From the NCBI RefSeq assembly GCF_965219885.1, contig NZ_CBDCOT010000009.1:1302001-1366000 (forward strand): a stretch of 64,000 bases of DNA, given 5' to 3'. A model generated the notes under the pieces. The model did not search any database, was not told the DNA's origin, and saw nothing but the letters and a program-made list of their open reading frames with translations. Each line of letters begins with the position of its first letter. Positions within the stretch are counted from its first letter, which is position 1. Shown piece after piece: positions 8,188-17,323 of this stretch. Source of the stretch: Curvivirga sp965219885 (GTDB lineage: Bacteria; Pseudomonadota; Alphaproteobacteria; UBA8366; Aestuariispiraceae). A program made the translations under genes and the position numbers.

Positions 8188-9144
8188 ATGGCGAATACAG
8201 AATTCCGCGGGAAAATTTATAACAATCTAACTGAAACAATTGGGGCGACACCTTTGGTGCGCTTAAATCGTTTTGCAGAAGAAAATGGCGTCGAAGCTGA
8301 AATTCTAGGAAAGCTGGAATTTTTCAACCCATTGGCAAGTGTAAAAGATCGTATTGGTCAGGGCATGATCGAAGCGATGGAAGCAGAAGGTGTGATTACC
8401 CCGGGTAAGTCGACATTGGTTGAACCAACATCCGGTAATACTGGTATTGCTCTGGCATTTGTTGCTGCATCTAAAGGGTATCGTTTGATTTTGACTATGC
8501 CGGAAAGCATGTCGGTTGAACGCCGTAAAATGTTGAAGCTTCTTGGTGCTGAGCTGGAATTGACACCAGCGGCTAAAGGCATGAAAGGCGCGATTGAACG
8601 TGCCGAAGAATTGTTGAATGAAATTGAAAATTCCGCAATGCCTCAACAGTTCCACAACAAAGCTAATCCTGCAGCCCATCGTGAAAGCACAGCTTTGGAG
8701 ATCTGGAATGACACAGATGGGAATGTAGACATCCTCGTCGCGGGTGTGGGGACTGGCGGTACTGTAACTGGTGTTGGCGAAGTTCTGAAAGAAAAGAATC
8801 CTGACTTTAAGGTAGTTGCTGTTGAGCCGGAAGACAGTCCAGTTTTATCGGGTGGTAAACCTGGTCCACATAAAATTCAAGGTATTGGCGCTGGTTTCGT
8901 ACCACCGGTTCTTGAAACTGATGTGATTGATGAAGTTGTTCGTATTGCCAATGAAACTGCATTTGCAACTGCACGTAATGCAGCGGCAACAGAAGGTTTG
9001 CCTATTGGTATTTCGTCCGGTGCGGCCTTGGCAGCAGCGATCGAAATTGGTAAGCGTCCTGAAAATAAAGGCAAGCGTATTGTTGTTGTTTTGGCAAGTT
9101 TTGCTGAACGTTACTTGTCTACAGGTCTGTTTGAAGGTCTATAA
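8188..9144 (+). CDS. cysK: Cysteine synthase A (O-acetylserine sulfhydrylase)
   Basis: This PLP enzyme makes L-cysteine from O-acetylserine and sulfide. Its 318 residues include S-V-K-D-R-I-G with the PLP lysine at residue 53, the T-S-G-N-T-G-I-A substrate loop, the G-T-G-G-T phosphate-binding loop and P-I-G-I-S-S-G-A-A near the C terminus. It is headed by the Rrf2 regulator and followed 29 bases later by a MoeB/ThiF-type activator gene, which forms a plausible sulfur-handling unit with coaBC upstream as a cysteine consumer. Confidence 0.96.
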   Translation: MANTEFRGKIYNNLTETIGATPLVRLNRFAEENGVEAEILGKLEFFNPLASVKDRIGQGMIEAMEAEGVITPGKSTLVEPTSGNTGIALAFVAASKGYRLILTMPESMSVERRKMLKLLGAELELTPAAKGMKGAIERAEELLNEIENSAMPQQFHNKANPAAHRESTALEIWNDTDGNVDILVAGVGTGGTVTGVGEVLKEKNPDFKVVAVEPEDSPVLSGGKPGPHKIQGIGAGFVPPVLETDVIDEVVRIANETAFATARNAAATEGLPIGISSGAALAAAIEIGKRPENKGKRIVVVLASFAERYLSTGLFEGL

Positions 9145-9173
9145 GATATAGGCTTTAACAAAAGGATATCTTG

Positions 9174-9977
9174 ATGTCTGAGATAGAGCTCACTGATGAG
9201 CAATTGGAACGCTATGCCCGCCATGTCATCCTTAATGAAGTGGATGAAGAAGGTCAGTTAAAGCTTCTAAATGCAAAAGTGTTGATGATTGGTGCAGGCG
9301 GGCTTGGCTCGCCAGCACTGCTCTATCTTGCAGCAGCAGGAATTGGTACAATTGGTATTGTGGATCACGATGTGGTTGATGTTAGCAATCTTCAACGTCA
9401 GGTGATCCATTCTACCGATGAATTGGGGCAGTCGAAAGTTTCCAGTGCTGCTGAACGCATGGAAGCGATTAATCCAGAGATCACTATTCATGAGTATCGC
9501 GATCGTATCGGGCCTAATAATGCGATAGATTTAATCAGCCAATATGATTTGGTTATTGATGGGTCTGATAATTTTGCCTCGCGTTATGTGGTGAATGATG
9601 CCTGTTATTTATTGAAGAAACCATTGATGAGTGCAGCCCTAGTAAGGTTTGAAGGACAAGCAAGTTTATTCAAGGCTTATGACGGTGCGGAGCAACCTTG
9701 CTATCGATGCATTTTCCCGGAAAGTCCGGACCCAGATTTGGTGCCACGTTGTGATACGGTTGGTATCCTAGGGCCAGTTGCAGGTGTGATGGGATGTATT
9801 CAAGCGACTGAAGTTTTGAAAGAGATTTTAGGGCTTGGAACGAATTTAGCTGGTCGATTGATGCTTTTTGATGCTATGGATATGGAGATGCGTAGCATCA
9901 AGACGAAGAAAGACCGCAATTGTGCACTTTGTGGCGATCATCCGACGATTACCGAAGAAAGCATCGGTAAGGTTTGA
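9174..9977 (+). CDS. MoeB/ThiF-family E1-like adenylyltransferase
   Basis: This protein adenylates the C-terminal Gly-Gly of a ubiquitin-like sulfur carrier (MoaD or ThiS) so that it can be loaded with sulfur for molybdopterin or thiamine synthesis. The start is ATG 9174 with AAAGGATA upstream. Visible are the ATP loop G-A-G-G-L-G-S-P near residue 40, a D-x-S-N-L-Q-R-Q stretch, the C-Y-R-C and C-A-L-C pairs that bind zinc, and R-C-D-T-V-G-I-L-G-P with the catalytic-type Cys. No rhodanese domain is fused. MoeB and ThiF cannot be separated from sequence alone because no moaD or thiS is nearby. Confidence 0.92.
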   Translation: MSEIELTDEQLERYARHVILNEVDEEGQLKLLNAKVLMIGAGGLGSPALLYLAAAGIGTIGIVDHDVVDVSNLQRQVIHSTDELGQSKVSSAAERMEAINPEITIHEYRDRIGPNNAIDLISQYDLVIDGSDNFASRYVVNDACYLLKKPLMSAALVRFEGQASLFKAYDGAEQPCYRCIFPESPDPDLVPRCDTVGILGPVAGVMGCIQATEVLKEILGLGTNLAGRLMLFDAMDMEMRSIKTKKDRNCALCGDHPTITEESIGKV

Positions 9978-10061
9978 TTTCCTAAAAGTTAGGCACATAA
10001 ACTTCTAAAATCCGGCGGGTGTTCAAAATATGATTGAATACCAGATAAAAAGGAGAGAAGT

Positions 10062-11402
10062 TTGAAAATCTGGCTAAAGACCCCCCTTTCAATTTTGGCT
10101 GAAAATGCCGAAAACGGTCTTGTTATTCAAGACAACAAGATTATAGAACTTGTTCCCTTGGGCGCAGAACCTATTAATCAAATTGATAAGATTTTTGATG
10201 CGTCACAGCATGTGATTGTCCCAGGGTTGATCAATACGCATCATCATTTTTATCAAACGCTTACACGTGCCTGCCCATCGGCGATTAACAAAGAGCTGTT
10301 TCCTTGGTTGAAAGCCCTGTATCCAATTTGGGCTGGTCTAAATCCAGAGAATTTTCGTCTGGCTGTGCGTGTCGCGCTGGCTGAATTGCTTTTATCCGGT
10401 TGTACGACGGCGGCGGATCATCATTATGTCTATCCGAAAGAATTAACTGATGGTTTGGATATTCAGGTGGACGAAGCTAGAAAGCTTGGAATCCGTATGC
10501 ATCTGACACGTGGGTCTATGAACTTATCTGAGAAAGATGGTGGGTTGCCCCCTGAATCTGTGGTGCAAGATAAGGATACTATCTTAGCTGATAGTGAAGC
10601 AGTTGTTGGGAAGTTCCATCAACATGGGGAAGGGGCTATGACCCAAGTGGCTTTGGCACCTTGTTCCCCATTTTCTGTGACCACAGATATTATGGAAGAA
10701 ACGGCGGTTCTAGCTGAAAAATTAAATGTGCGCCTTCATACCCATCTGGCAGAAACAGAAGATGAGAATAATTTCTGTCTTTCATTATATAATTGTCGTC
10801 CAGTTGATTATCTGGAAAATGTGGGATGGATGAGCAATCGGACATGGTTAGCACATGGTATCCATTTTAATGAAGATGAAATTTTGCGCCTTGGGAAGGC
10901 AGGCGTTGGTATTGCCCATTGTCCAAGTTCGAACCATCTTCTTGCAAGTGGACATTGTTTGGTGCCGGAATTGGAAAAAGCGGGAGCACCTGTTGGCTTG
11001 GCAGTTGATGGATCAGCATCGCAAGATTGTTCTAATTTAATGCAGGAAATTCGTCAGGCGTTTTTCTTGCAGCGTATTAATTATGGTGCAGCAAATATTA
11101 CCCATTTCGATGCGTTTCGTTGGGCAACAGAAGGATCAGCGGCCTGCCTTGGTCGAGACGATATTGGGAAAATCGCTGTTGGGAAACAGGCAGATATAGC
11201 GATGTTTAAATTGGATGAACTTCGTTTTTCCGGTGCAGGCGATCCATTAGCGGCTCTTGTTCTTTGTGGTGCACATAAAGCTGATCGCGTAATGATCGCA
11301 GGGAAATGGGTTGTTGAAGACGGGCAAGTACCGGGTTTAGATATTCCTTCATTGATCTCAAAACACCATGGAGAAGCCTTAAAGCTTCAAGGCTTGATAT
11401 AG
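10062..11402 (+). CDS. 8-oxoguanine deaminase (amidohydrolase family)
   Basis: The product is an amidohydrolase of the TRZ/ATZ type. The match to the 8-oxoguanine deaminase group, which converts 8-oxoguanine to urate, is recognised from the N-terminal pattern I-N-T-H-H-H-F-Y-Q-T-L-T-R-A and S-G-C-T-T-A-A-D-H-H-Y. Further metal-site motifs are H-L-A-E, C-P-S-S-N and D-G-S-A-S. The 446 residues are the normal length. The start codon is TTG at 10062 behind a strong AAGGAGAG ribosome binding site. It is a single gene with its own terminator. It salvages or detoxifies the oxidised base that MutM, 9 kb away, removes from DNA. Confidence 0.88.
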   Translation: MKIWLKTPLSILAENAENGLVIQDNKIIELVPLGAEPINQIDKIFDASQHVIVPGLINTHHHFYQTLTRACPSAINKELFPWLKALYPIWAGLNPENFRLAVRVALAELLLSGCTTAADHHYVYPKELTDGLDIQVDEARKLGIRMHLTRGSMNLSEKDGGLPPESVVQDKDTILADSEAVVGKFHQHGEGAMTQVALAPCSPFSVTTDIMEETAVLAEKLNVRLHTHLAETEDENNFCLSLYNCRPVDYLENVGWMSNRTWLAHGIHFNEDEILRLGKAGVGIAHCPSSNHLLASGHCLVPELEKAGAPVGLAVDGSASQDCSNLMQEIRQAFFLQRINYGAANITHFDAFRWATEGSAACLGRDDIGKIAVGKQADIAMFKLDELRFSGAGDPLAALVLCGAHKADRVMIAGKWVVEDGQVPGLDIPSLISKHHGEALKLQGLI

Positions 11403-11410
11403 ATTTATGA

Positions 11411-11438
11411 AAAGCGGCTTTACTTAAGCCGCTTTTTT
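11411..11438. terminator. Bidirectional rho-independent terminator
   Basis: AAAGCGGCTT and AAGCCGCTTT form a 10-bp stem with a five-base loop, followed by T residues on the plus strand. It ends the deaminase gene and overlaps the last codons of the convergent DMT transporter gene. Confidence 0.85.
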
Positions 11439-12317
11439 ATGCTGCCCTTCACGCCACGCAAGAATAACTGCGCCAGAGATTATTAATCCTGCCCCAACTA
11501 TACTAACCCATTCTGGTATGACATTAAAAATAATAAAATCATAGATCGCCGCAAATACAAGCGTACCGTAAAAGAAAGGCATGATAAAGCTGGCTTCTGA
11601 TCTCTTCATAGCTTGGATAAAAAAGAACTGGGCTGTCACCATAAGGCAGCCTAACGCCCCCATCATAATGAGCTGTGTTTCATTCGGCATGACAAAAACG
11701 CTGCTTGCTACACTGCAGGCGATTGTGGCGCCAATGAAGTTATTGATAAGCAAGATCTGTATTGGGGAATCGTTACCAGTAAGTTTTTTGATGAAAATCA
11801 CTTCAATGCCCATAAAGAGAGCCCCAGTTAAAGCGATAAGGGCGGCAAATTGAAAAGCATCCGTTCCGGGTTGGATCAAGATAAGGGCGCCGCTTAAAGA
11901 AATTGCCGCTGCAATCCATCTCCATGGGCCCACCTTTTCACCAAGAAACGGGATAGCAAGTACCATAGCGACCATCGGATTCAAAAAGCTAATCGCAGTT
12001 GCTTCGGCGACAGGCATTAATGCTGCCGCTGCAAATAGACAACTGACACCTGCCCATCCACTTAAAGATCGGCCAATATGGATTTTCCACGCAATATTTC
12101 TGAACTTTGGTTTTAAGATTGCAGCAAAGGGTAAGAGAGCCAGAAATGCGAAGAAGAAACGTCCGGCGCTGACCTGAAAAGGATGAAAAGCTTCACCTGA
12201 GGAACCGTTACCAAGAGCTTTGGCAAGTAGGGTTGTTGATGCCACGAAAGCACAAGCGGTTAATATACAAGCTATGGCAATAGTCGTGGATTTTTGCGTT
12301 GGTTGATTATTAGTCAT
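11424..12317 (-). CDS. DMT-superfamily (EamA) transporter
   Basis: This inner-membrane drug/metabolite transporter has about ten predicted membrane segments arranged as two EamA repeats (G-W-A-G-V-S-C-L-F-A-A-A-A-L, then a second half ending G-A-G-L-I-I-S-G-A-V-I-L-A). The start is ATG 12317, giving 297 residues. It overlaps the end of the upstream MATE gene by eight bases, so the two are probably translationally coupled. The substrate cannot be predicted. Pairing with a MATE exporter suggests a small export operon. Confidence 0.9.
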   Translation of the reverse strand: MTNNQPTQKSTTIAIACILTACAFVASTTLLAKALGNGSSGEAFHPFQVSAGRFFFAFLALLPFAAILKPKFRNIAWKIHIGRSLSGWAGVSCLFAAAALMPVAEATAISFLNPMVAMVLAIPFLGEKVGPWRWIAAAISLSGALILIQPGTDAFQFAALIALTGALFMGIEVIFIKKLTGNDSPIQILLINNFIGATIACSVASSVFVMPNETQLIMMGALGCLMVTAQFFFIQAMKRSEASFIMPFFYGTLVFAAIYDFIIFNVIPEWVSIVGAGLIISGAVILAWREGQHKKAA

Positions 12318-13704
12318 GGGCGTGTAAAAGCTTATCCCCTTGCTTATGGATATAGAGAACACGCCCTAGAAAACAAAGGAGCGCAAAGAAACTTCCTAAG
12401 GAAATTGAATAAAAAAGACCCGCGACATCATAATGTATAATTTGTGTCATGATATAACCGGCGGGTACCATGATGATGAAAAAGGCGACAAAGGAGATCG
12501 CTGTTGGAACCCATTTATCCTCGCATGCACGTAATGTTGATTGGATGACAACTTGTCCACCATCGCCAATATTTAGAAATGCAACAACTGCTAAAATTGG
12601 GATGGCAATACCAATCAGTTCAGGGTCCGTTAAGTAGAACGAAAGAACTGTTTCGGGTAGATAAAGCATTACTAGGGCAACAGGGACTAATAGGATCAGT
12701 AAAACTGAAAAACCAAGCCAACTTGCCAATTTCCGATCAGGCCAGTCTTTGCGCCCATGGGCAACACCGACACGAACGCCTGTTGCAGTTGCTACACCGA
12801 CAGCCAGCATAAAACAAAGCGCTAAGATATTCATACAGACACCATAGATTGCAACCGCATCTTCGCCGAGCCACCCTGCATATAAACTCATAACGCCGAA
12901 GGCAGATGTTTCGAAGCCAAGGGCCATTCCCGCGGCATAGCCATGACGTCTCTGGACTTTACCGCCACGCCACCAACCATCATTTGCACGTTTCCGAATA
13001 GAGAAAGTCGCATGATCTTTCAGGAACCAAACATAGGCGGTTAATCCAATACCTAGAAAGGTACGGGAAAGAGTTGTTATCCAGGCAACACCTTCTGCGC
13101 CGTAATCATCTACAACCCATTCATTGCCAAAAGCGTTTAAGATATTGGCTATTATAATGAAAACCGTTACCGCTTTTGGGCGTTTAATTGCTTCAAGGAA
13201 ATATGTGCTGGTAAGGAACAGGGTGGTTGGGATTAAGCTTAAGCCAAGCACCGCTGTGACTGTTGCGCTGCCTTGAATAAGATTGCTCGGTTGATCCACA
13301 ACTGTAAAAAACGCTTCGCCCCACAAACATATAAAGGCTGATACACACCCAACTATTAATCCATAAGGTAGGCTTCGTCGCCAAACAGCCCCTGTTTCTT
13401 CTAGTAAATTTTCACCATAGGCATGGGAGGTTGAGATTAAGGTTCCCAACATGAGCCCAATACCAATAACCAACAGAACAATGAACGGACTTTGCCCTAA
13501 AGTGAAATAAGCAAGTTCTGTTGAAGAGGTGCGGCCCAAAATTGCGAAATCTGCAACGGCTAAAGCAAGAACCCCGGTTCTGTTAAAGATCACAGGAATG
13601 CCAAGTTTACCAATTTCAGTTAAATGTCGTCGTACGCGATTTGGATCGCGCTGGTCGAGCGGATATTCTTCCTGAATTTCAGCGAGTTCGATTTTATCTG
13701 TCAT
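12310..13704 (-). CDS. MATE-family efflux transporter
   Basis: The 464-residue membrane protein has about twelve hydrophobic segments and MATE-type features: an early P-V-I-F-N-R-T segment, G-Q-S-P-F-I-V, P-T-T-L-F-L-T and Q-S-T-L-R-A-C near the C-terminal half. MATE proteins export cationic drugs and metabolites using Na+ or H+ gradients. The first gene of a two-gene unit with the DMT transporter downstream, it lies 33 bases after the 2-hydroxyacid dehydrogenase gene on the same strand, so three genes may share one transcript. Confidence 0.92.
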   Translation of the reverse strand: MTDKIELAEIQEEYPLDQRDPNRVRRHLTEIGKLGIPVIFNRTGVLALAVADFAILGRTSSTELAYFTLGQSPFIVLLVIGIGLMLGTLISTSHAYGENLLEETGAVWRRSLPYGLIVGCVSAFICLWGEAFFTVVDQPSNLIQGSATVTAVLGLSLIPTTLFLTSTYFLEAIKRPKAVTVFIIIANILNAFGNEWVVDDYGAEGVAWITTLSRTFLGIGLTAYVWFLKDHATFSIRKRANDGWWRGGKVQRRHGYAAGMALGFETSAFGVMSLYAGWLGEDAVAIYGVCMNILALCFMLAVGVATATGVRVGVAHGRKDWPDRKLASWLGFSVLLILLVPVALVMLYLPETVLSFYLTDPELIGIAIPILAVVAFLNIGDGGQVVIQSTLRACEDKWVPTAISFVAFFIIMVPAGYIMTQIIHYDVAGLFYSISLGSFFALLCFLGRVLYIHKQGDKLLHAHD

Positions 13705-13737
13705 TGGGGGCCACCTTCCCCTAAAGAGTTTTGCTCT

Positions 13738-14727
13738 CTAGAACATCGTTTCGATAACGCGGTCTGGTGGATTGTGACCGTCAATAAATGTACGAATGTT
13801 GATAATAACTTTTTCCCCCATGGCAACGCGACCTTCAATGGTTGCGGAACCCAAATGCGGTAACAAAACAGCATTTTCAAGTTTCAACAATTTAGGGTTA
13901 ATCTTTGGTTCGTTTTCAAATACGTCCAAACCCGCACCTGCAATATCTTTGTTCGCTAAAGCTTTCACAAGCGCTTGTTCATCAACCACTTCTCCCCGGC
14001 TTGTGTTTACCACATAGGCATGGTTTTTCATCAAGGAAAGGCGGCGTGAGTTTAATAAGTGATAGGTCGCAGGTGTATGGGGACAGTTGATAGAAACAAT
14101 ATCCATATGAGCGATCATTTGATCAAGGCTGGACCAATAGGTTGCTTCTAATTCTTTCTCTGTTTCTTCTGCTACTCGATTACGATTATGGTAATGGATA
14201 GATAGACCAAAACCTTTAGCACGTCGCGCAACGGCGGTACCAATACGACCCATACCAATAATACCAAGGCGTTTCCCCCAAATACGATGACCTAACATCC
14301 CTGTCGGGGACCAGCCTTGCCACTCACCTGTGCGGACCAAACGTTCACCTTCAGCCAAACGGCGTGGAACAGATAAGATCAAGGCCATGGTCATATCAGC
14401 TGTATCTTCGGTGAGGACATCTGGTGTATTGGATACCATAATGCCTTTTTTACGAGCAGCATGAAAATCAATATGGTCGACACCTGTGCCGAAAGATGCA
14501 ATGAATTTTAAATTTTCACCAGCTGCATCGATGATTTCTTTATCAATTTTATCAGTTACGGTTGGGACAAGGACGTCGCAAGTTTGAACTGCTTCGATCA
14601 GTTCCTCACGAGACATAGCCTTATCATCCAAGTTCAGTTTACAGTTAAACAATTCCATCATGCGGGTTTCCACAATATCAGGCAGTTTTCGTGTAACAGT
14701 AACGTTTGGTTTTTTATTGTAACTCAT
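13738..14727 (-). CDS. D-isomer-specific 2-hydroxyacid dehydrogenase (glyoxylate/hydroxypyruvate reductase-like)
   Basis: This NAD(P)-dependent reductase of 2-keto acids has 329 residues. The Rossmann motif G-I-I-G-M-G-R-I-G-T-A lies near residue 157. The catalytic Arg is in N-T-S-R-G-E, the Glu in F-E-N-E-P, and the His in L-P-H-L-G-S-A-T. The overall pattern resembles alphaproteobacterial glyoxylate or D-glycerate dehydrogenases, but substrate cannot be fixed. It is divergent from the SH3 protein gene at 14931, a pairing I recall from related bacteria. Confidence 0.93.
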   Translation of the reverse strand: MSYNKKPNVTVTRKLPDIVETRMMELFNCKLNLDDKAMSREELIEAVQTCDVLVPTVTDKIDKEIIDAAGENLKFIASFGTGVDHIDFHAARKKGIMVSNTPDVLTEDTADMTMALILSVPRRLAEGERLVRTGEWQGWSPTGMLGHRIWGKRLGIIGMGRIGTAVARRAKGFGLSIHYHNRNRVAEETEKELEATYWSSLDQMIAHMDIVSINCPHTPATYHLLNSRRLSLMKNHAYVVNTSRGEVVDEQALVKALANKDIAGAGLDVFENEPKINPKLLKLENAVLLPHLGSATIEGRVAMGEKVIINIRTFIDGHNPPDRVIETMF

Positions 14728-14930
14728 AATATATCTACTCTATCGCTCATATGCTTGGCGCCTCATTGCCAAGCTATACTCTGTTCTGAAAATTTTCCAG
14801 TCCTTCTGGAACAGTTCACATAAATTTCTCAAAATTCTGATGTGTAATAGAGAACAAAATCTTTTGTATCTTGAGGAACCTGCCGAATCAAAGCAGGTTT
14901 AATCTTCATTTTCGCATTCAGGCTGGATAG

Positions 14931-15428
14931 ATGCTGATATCTTTAAAGAAATTTTCTGTTTTTGGATTATTTGTGGCAATCCTTTCATTTTTGCCACTCA
15001 TGGCACAGGCACAACAACAACTACCTTTACCACGTATGGTTTCCTTGCGGGCAGAGGAGGTGAACGTGCGAACGGGCCCCGGTGTTCAATATCCTGTAAA
15101 ATGGATTTTTAAAGCGAAAGCGATGCCTGTGGAAATCATCGCCGAATATGACACATGGCGTAAAATTCGTGATTCTGAAGGTGAAGAGGGCTGGATACAT
15201 CGGGCGATGCTGACGGGTAAACGTGCTTTGGTAATCATCGATGCAGAAACCAAGATGATGGAAGATCCTATTGAAAATTCAGCAATTGTTGCGCGTTTGG
15301 CGATGGGAATTGTCGCTGAAATTGATGAATGTAATAGCAGTTGGTGTCATGTAAACACTCGGGGATATGATGGCTGGGTTGCGCGTACGGCGGTTTGGGG
15401 TGTTTATCCGCACGAGGTCATTCAATAG
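14931..15428 (+). CDS. Secreted protein with two bacterial SH3-like domains
   Basis: The 165-residue protein opens with a signal peptide (basic M-L-I-S-L-K-K, hydrophobic core, A-Q-A). Two SH3_3/SH3b-like repeats follow. The first has V-N-V-R-T-G-P-G-V-Q-Y-P-V and W-R-K-I-R-D-x-E-G-E-E-G-W-I-H. The second is more degenerate and ends G-Y-D-G-W-V-A-R. Such proteins act in the periplasm, probably on peptidoglycan. No enzymatic domain is present. Its exact role is unknown. Confidence 0.88.
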   Translation: MLISLKKFSVFGLFVAILSFLPLMAQAQQQLPLPRMVSLRAEEVNVRTGPGVQYPVKWIFKAKAMPVEIIAEYDTWRKIRDSEGEEGWIHRAMLTGKRALVIIDAETKMMEDPIENSAIVARLAMGIVAEIDECNSSWCHVNTRGYDGWVARTAVWGVYPHEVIQ

Positions 15429-15605
15429 GGTGGATTTAAGAAATTTGATCTGGAAAGTGATCTAGGTCTTTATTTTTCCACGCTTTTGCCTTATTCCTGC
15501 CTTGCATTTCCATCACAAATCACATTATGAATGATTTGAAGTGATTCGCATTATGCGAGTCCTTGGAATATGACGTTGATTCCATTTGAAATTACGGATT
15601 AAAAA

Positions 15606-15731
15606 ATGTTGAAAACCGTTGCAACTACATTTGCATTACTTGTCGCAGTTTTTGCGACCGTGGCTCTAGCTACCAATGGGGCACCTTTTTCTTCGCCAAC
15701 ACAAGAAACGCCTGTAGCTTTAGCTGATTAA
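15606..15731 (+). CDS. Possible 41-residue secreted peptide
   Basis: An ATG at 15606 opens a 41-codon frame ending at TAA 15731. The predicted peptide starts M-L-K-T-V and has a hydrophobic core (F-A-L-L-V-A-V-F-A-T-V-A-L-A), so it resembles a signal peptide followed by only about 19 mature residues. No strong ribosome binding site is visible and there is no recognised family. It sits alone between the SH3 protein and the Hsp20 gene, upstream of a small hairpin region. It is a plausible small gene but unproven. Confidence 0.4.
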   Translation: MLKTVATTFALLVAVFATVALATNGAPFSSPTQETPVALAD

Positions 15732-15951
15732 TCTTTTTACGCGTGAATTTTTCTTATTTTAAGAAAAAAGCGCAGAAATCTGCGTATATGCGTGAAAAAG
15801 AGCTTGAACTCTCCTCTCTCTTTACCCACATTATATCTAATTCGATCGCCGCATCTGTGCCTAATGAGGGCAGAATTGGGATCGGTTGTGACAGCATCTC
15901 GCTCAGATAGCATTCTCGCATTTGGCGTTTAATAGAGGAGACAGCTGGGGT

Positions 15952-16416
15952 ATGACAAGAATGACCCTATTTGATAGCCCATTATTTTTGGGCTTTGACC
16001 AGTTGGAACGCACTTTGGATCGTGTGGCCAAGACTTCCAATGAAGGTTACCCACCCTATAATATTGAACAATTAAGTGAAGATCGCTTGCGTATTTCGCT
16101 GGCTGTGGCTGGCTTTGCCGAAGAAGATCTCAGTATTCACCGTGAAGGCAATCAGCTGGTTGTAACCAGTCGGAAGTCCGAAAAAGAAGATGATCGCATT
16201 TTTCTACATCGTGGTATTGCTTCACGCCAGTTTAAAAAAAGCTTTTTGCTGGCTGAAGGTATAGATGTGATTGGCGCCCATATGGATAGCGGTTTATTGC
16301 ATATTGATCTGCGCCAACCGTTACCGGAAGCGAATATTCAAAAAATTGAAATTTCCAAACCACAGAAGACTGTCACTCAAAAAACAGTTGCGATGGATTT
16401 GGATAGCGAAGAATAA
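15952..16416 (+). CDS. Hsp20/alpha-crystallin small heat shock protein
   Basis: This ATP-independent holdase binds unfolding proteins. The start at ATG 15952 (M-T-R-M-T-L-F) has AGAGGAG upstream. The alpha-crystallin domain covers about residues 30-135, with P-P-Y-N-I-E at its start and the R-Q-F-K-K-S-F-L-L segment. The N-terminal arm is short and the tail is K-rich. It is followed 48 bases later by a DUF1150 gene. The Hsp20-DUF1150 pairing is conserved in alphaproteobacteria, which supports a shared transcript. Confidence 0.93.
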   Translation: MTRMTLFDSPLFLGFDQLERTLDRVAKTSNEGYPPYNIEQLSEDRLRISLAVAGFAEEDLSIHREGNQLVVTSRKSEKEDDRIFLHRGIASRQFKKSFLLAEGIDVIGAHMDSGLLHIDLRQPLPEANIQKIEISKPQKTVTQKTVAMDLDSEE

Positions 16417-16464
16417 GAAAAGATAGCGCCTGTATTTTAATTGAAGGGCTATCGGAGAAAAAGA

Positions 16465-16683
16465 ATGACTTTTGAAGATTTAAAGGAAATCAGCTTGTTG
16501 GAATTTGCTGAATTGGGCAAAGAAGAAATTGGCTATATCAAACCGACTGAAACAGACGAAGATGGTGTTCAAAAATTCCAGATTGTAGGTGCGGATGGTC
16601 GTGCAATGGCAGAAGTTGATGATATCGAAACTGCCTGGGCTGCAATGGAACATTTTGAACTGGAAACAGCGACGTTACATTGA
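16465..16683 (+). CDS. DUF1150 family protein
   Basis: This small acidic protein has 72 residues starting M-T-F-E-D-L-K-E, with CGGAGA upstream of the ATG. The core G-Y-I-K-P, then Q-I-V-G-A-D-G-R, matches the DUF1150 family as I recall it. The function is unknown. Its steady position after an Hsp20 gene in alphaproteobacteria suggests a role in the heat-shock response. Confidence 0.85.
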   Translation: MTFEDLKEISLLEFAELGKEEIGYIKPTETDEDGVQKFQIVGADGRAMAEVDDIETAWAAMEHFELETATLH

Positions 16684-16702
16684 TCTAATTTAGAATGATA
16701 AA

Positions 16703-16731
16703 AAAAGCGATAGAGTTTCTATCGCTTTTTC
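16703..16731. terminator. Bidirectional rho-independent terminator
   Basis: AAAAGCGATAGA and TCTATCGCTTTT form a perfect 12-bp stem with a three-base loop and T/A tails on both strands. It separates the DUF1150 gene from the convergent lipoprotein gene. Confidence 0.88.
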
Positions 16732-16736
16732 GCTAC

Positions 16737-17258
16737 TTACTTACATAATAAATTTCTTGATTTTGCCTCATTAACTGCAGCGGCAAAGTCAAAATTCCAT
16801 TCTTTCGAATTTTGATCACACGCATATTTCAAAACTTCTGGATCTGTCCAGTTAGATACAGCATGTACTTTTTGTGTGCTTGTATCATTTTTCAATCTAG
16901 AAATGTAGGCTTCAATTTGTTGATTAAGTTCTGATTCATTTGTGTATTTTGTTTCTGTGTTTCCCAAGTAGGCAACACGGCATGTACCTGCGTAAGATAT
17001 CCATTTGGTCTTGCGAGTTTTACATTCCTCGAGTGCTTCAGGTATGGCTGTTGAAAGATCTGTAACTCGTGATTTGTAAAAGGAAGAATATCCACCTCTT
17101 AGGCCATTTGCGATTACGAAAAACTTATAGTTATACTCGTGTTCTTTTATAGGGAAGTATTCGGATTCCAAATAATATAAAACTCGACCAGGTATTTTAG
17201 TTCCTCCGGTACAGCCAACAATTAAAGCACCTAACATTAAGAATAAAAGAATTCTCAT
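16737..17258 (-). CDS. Putative lipoprotein of unknown function
   Basis: The 173-residue protein starts with a lipoprotein signal (M-R-I-L-L-F-L-M-L-G-A-L-I-V-G-C), placing the lipidated Cys at residue 16. The mature part is hydrophilic, Lys- and Tyr-rich, and contains four further Cys residues, which could form disulfides. No family is recognised. Its codon use looks more AT-rich than the flanking housekeeping genes. It lies alone downstream of ptsN, whose terminator separates the two. Confidence 0.75.
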   Translation of the reverse strand: MRILLFLMLGALIVGCTGGTKIPGRVLYYLESEYFPIKEHEYNYKFFVIANGLRGGYSSFYKSRVTDLSTAIPEALEECKTRKTKWISYAGTCRVAYLGNTETKYTNESELNQQIEAYISRLKNDTSTQKVHAVSNWTDPEVLKYACDQNSKEWNFDFAAAVNEAKSRNLLCK

Positions 17259-17323
17259 AACTTCCCCCTTATAAATTTATTTCATAGAGAAAGTTGCCTG
17301 ATTTGAATGTTTTAGCAATAAAA

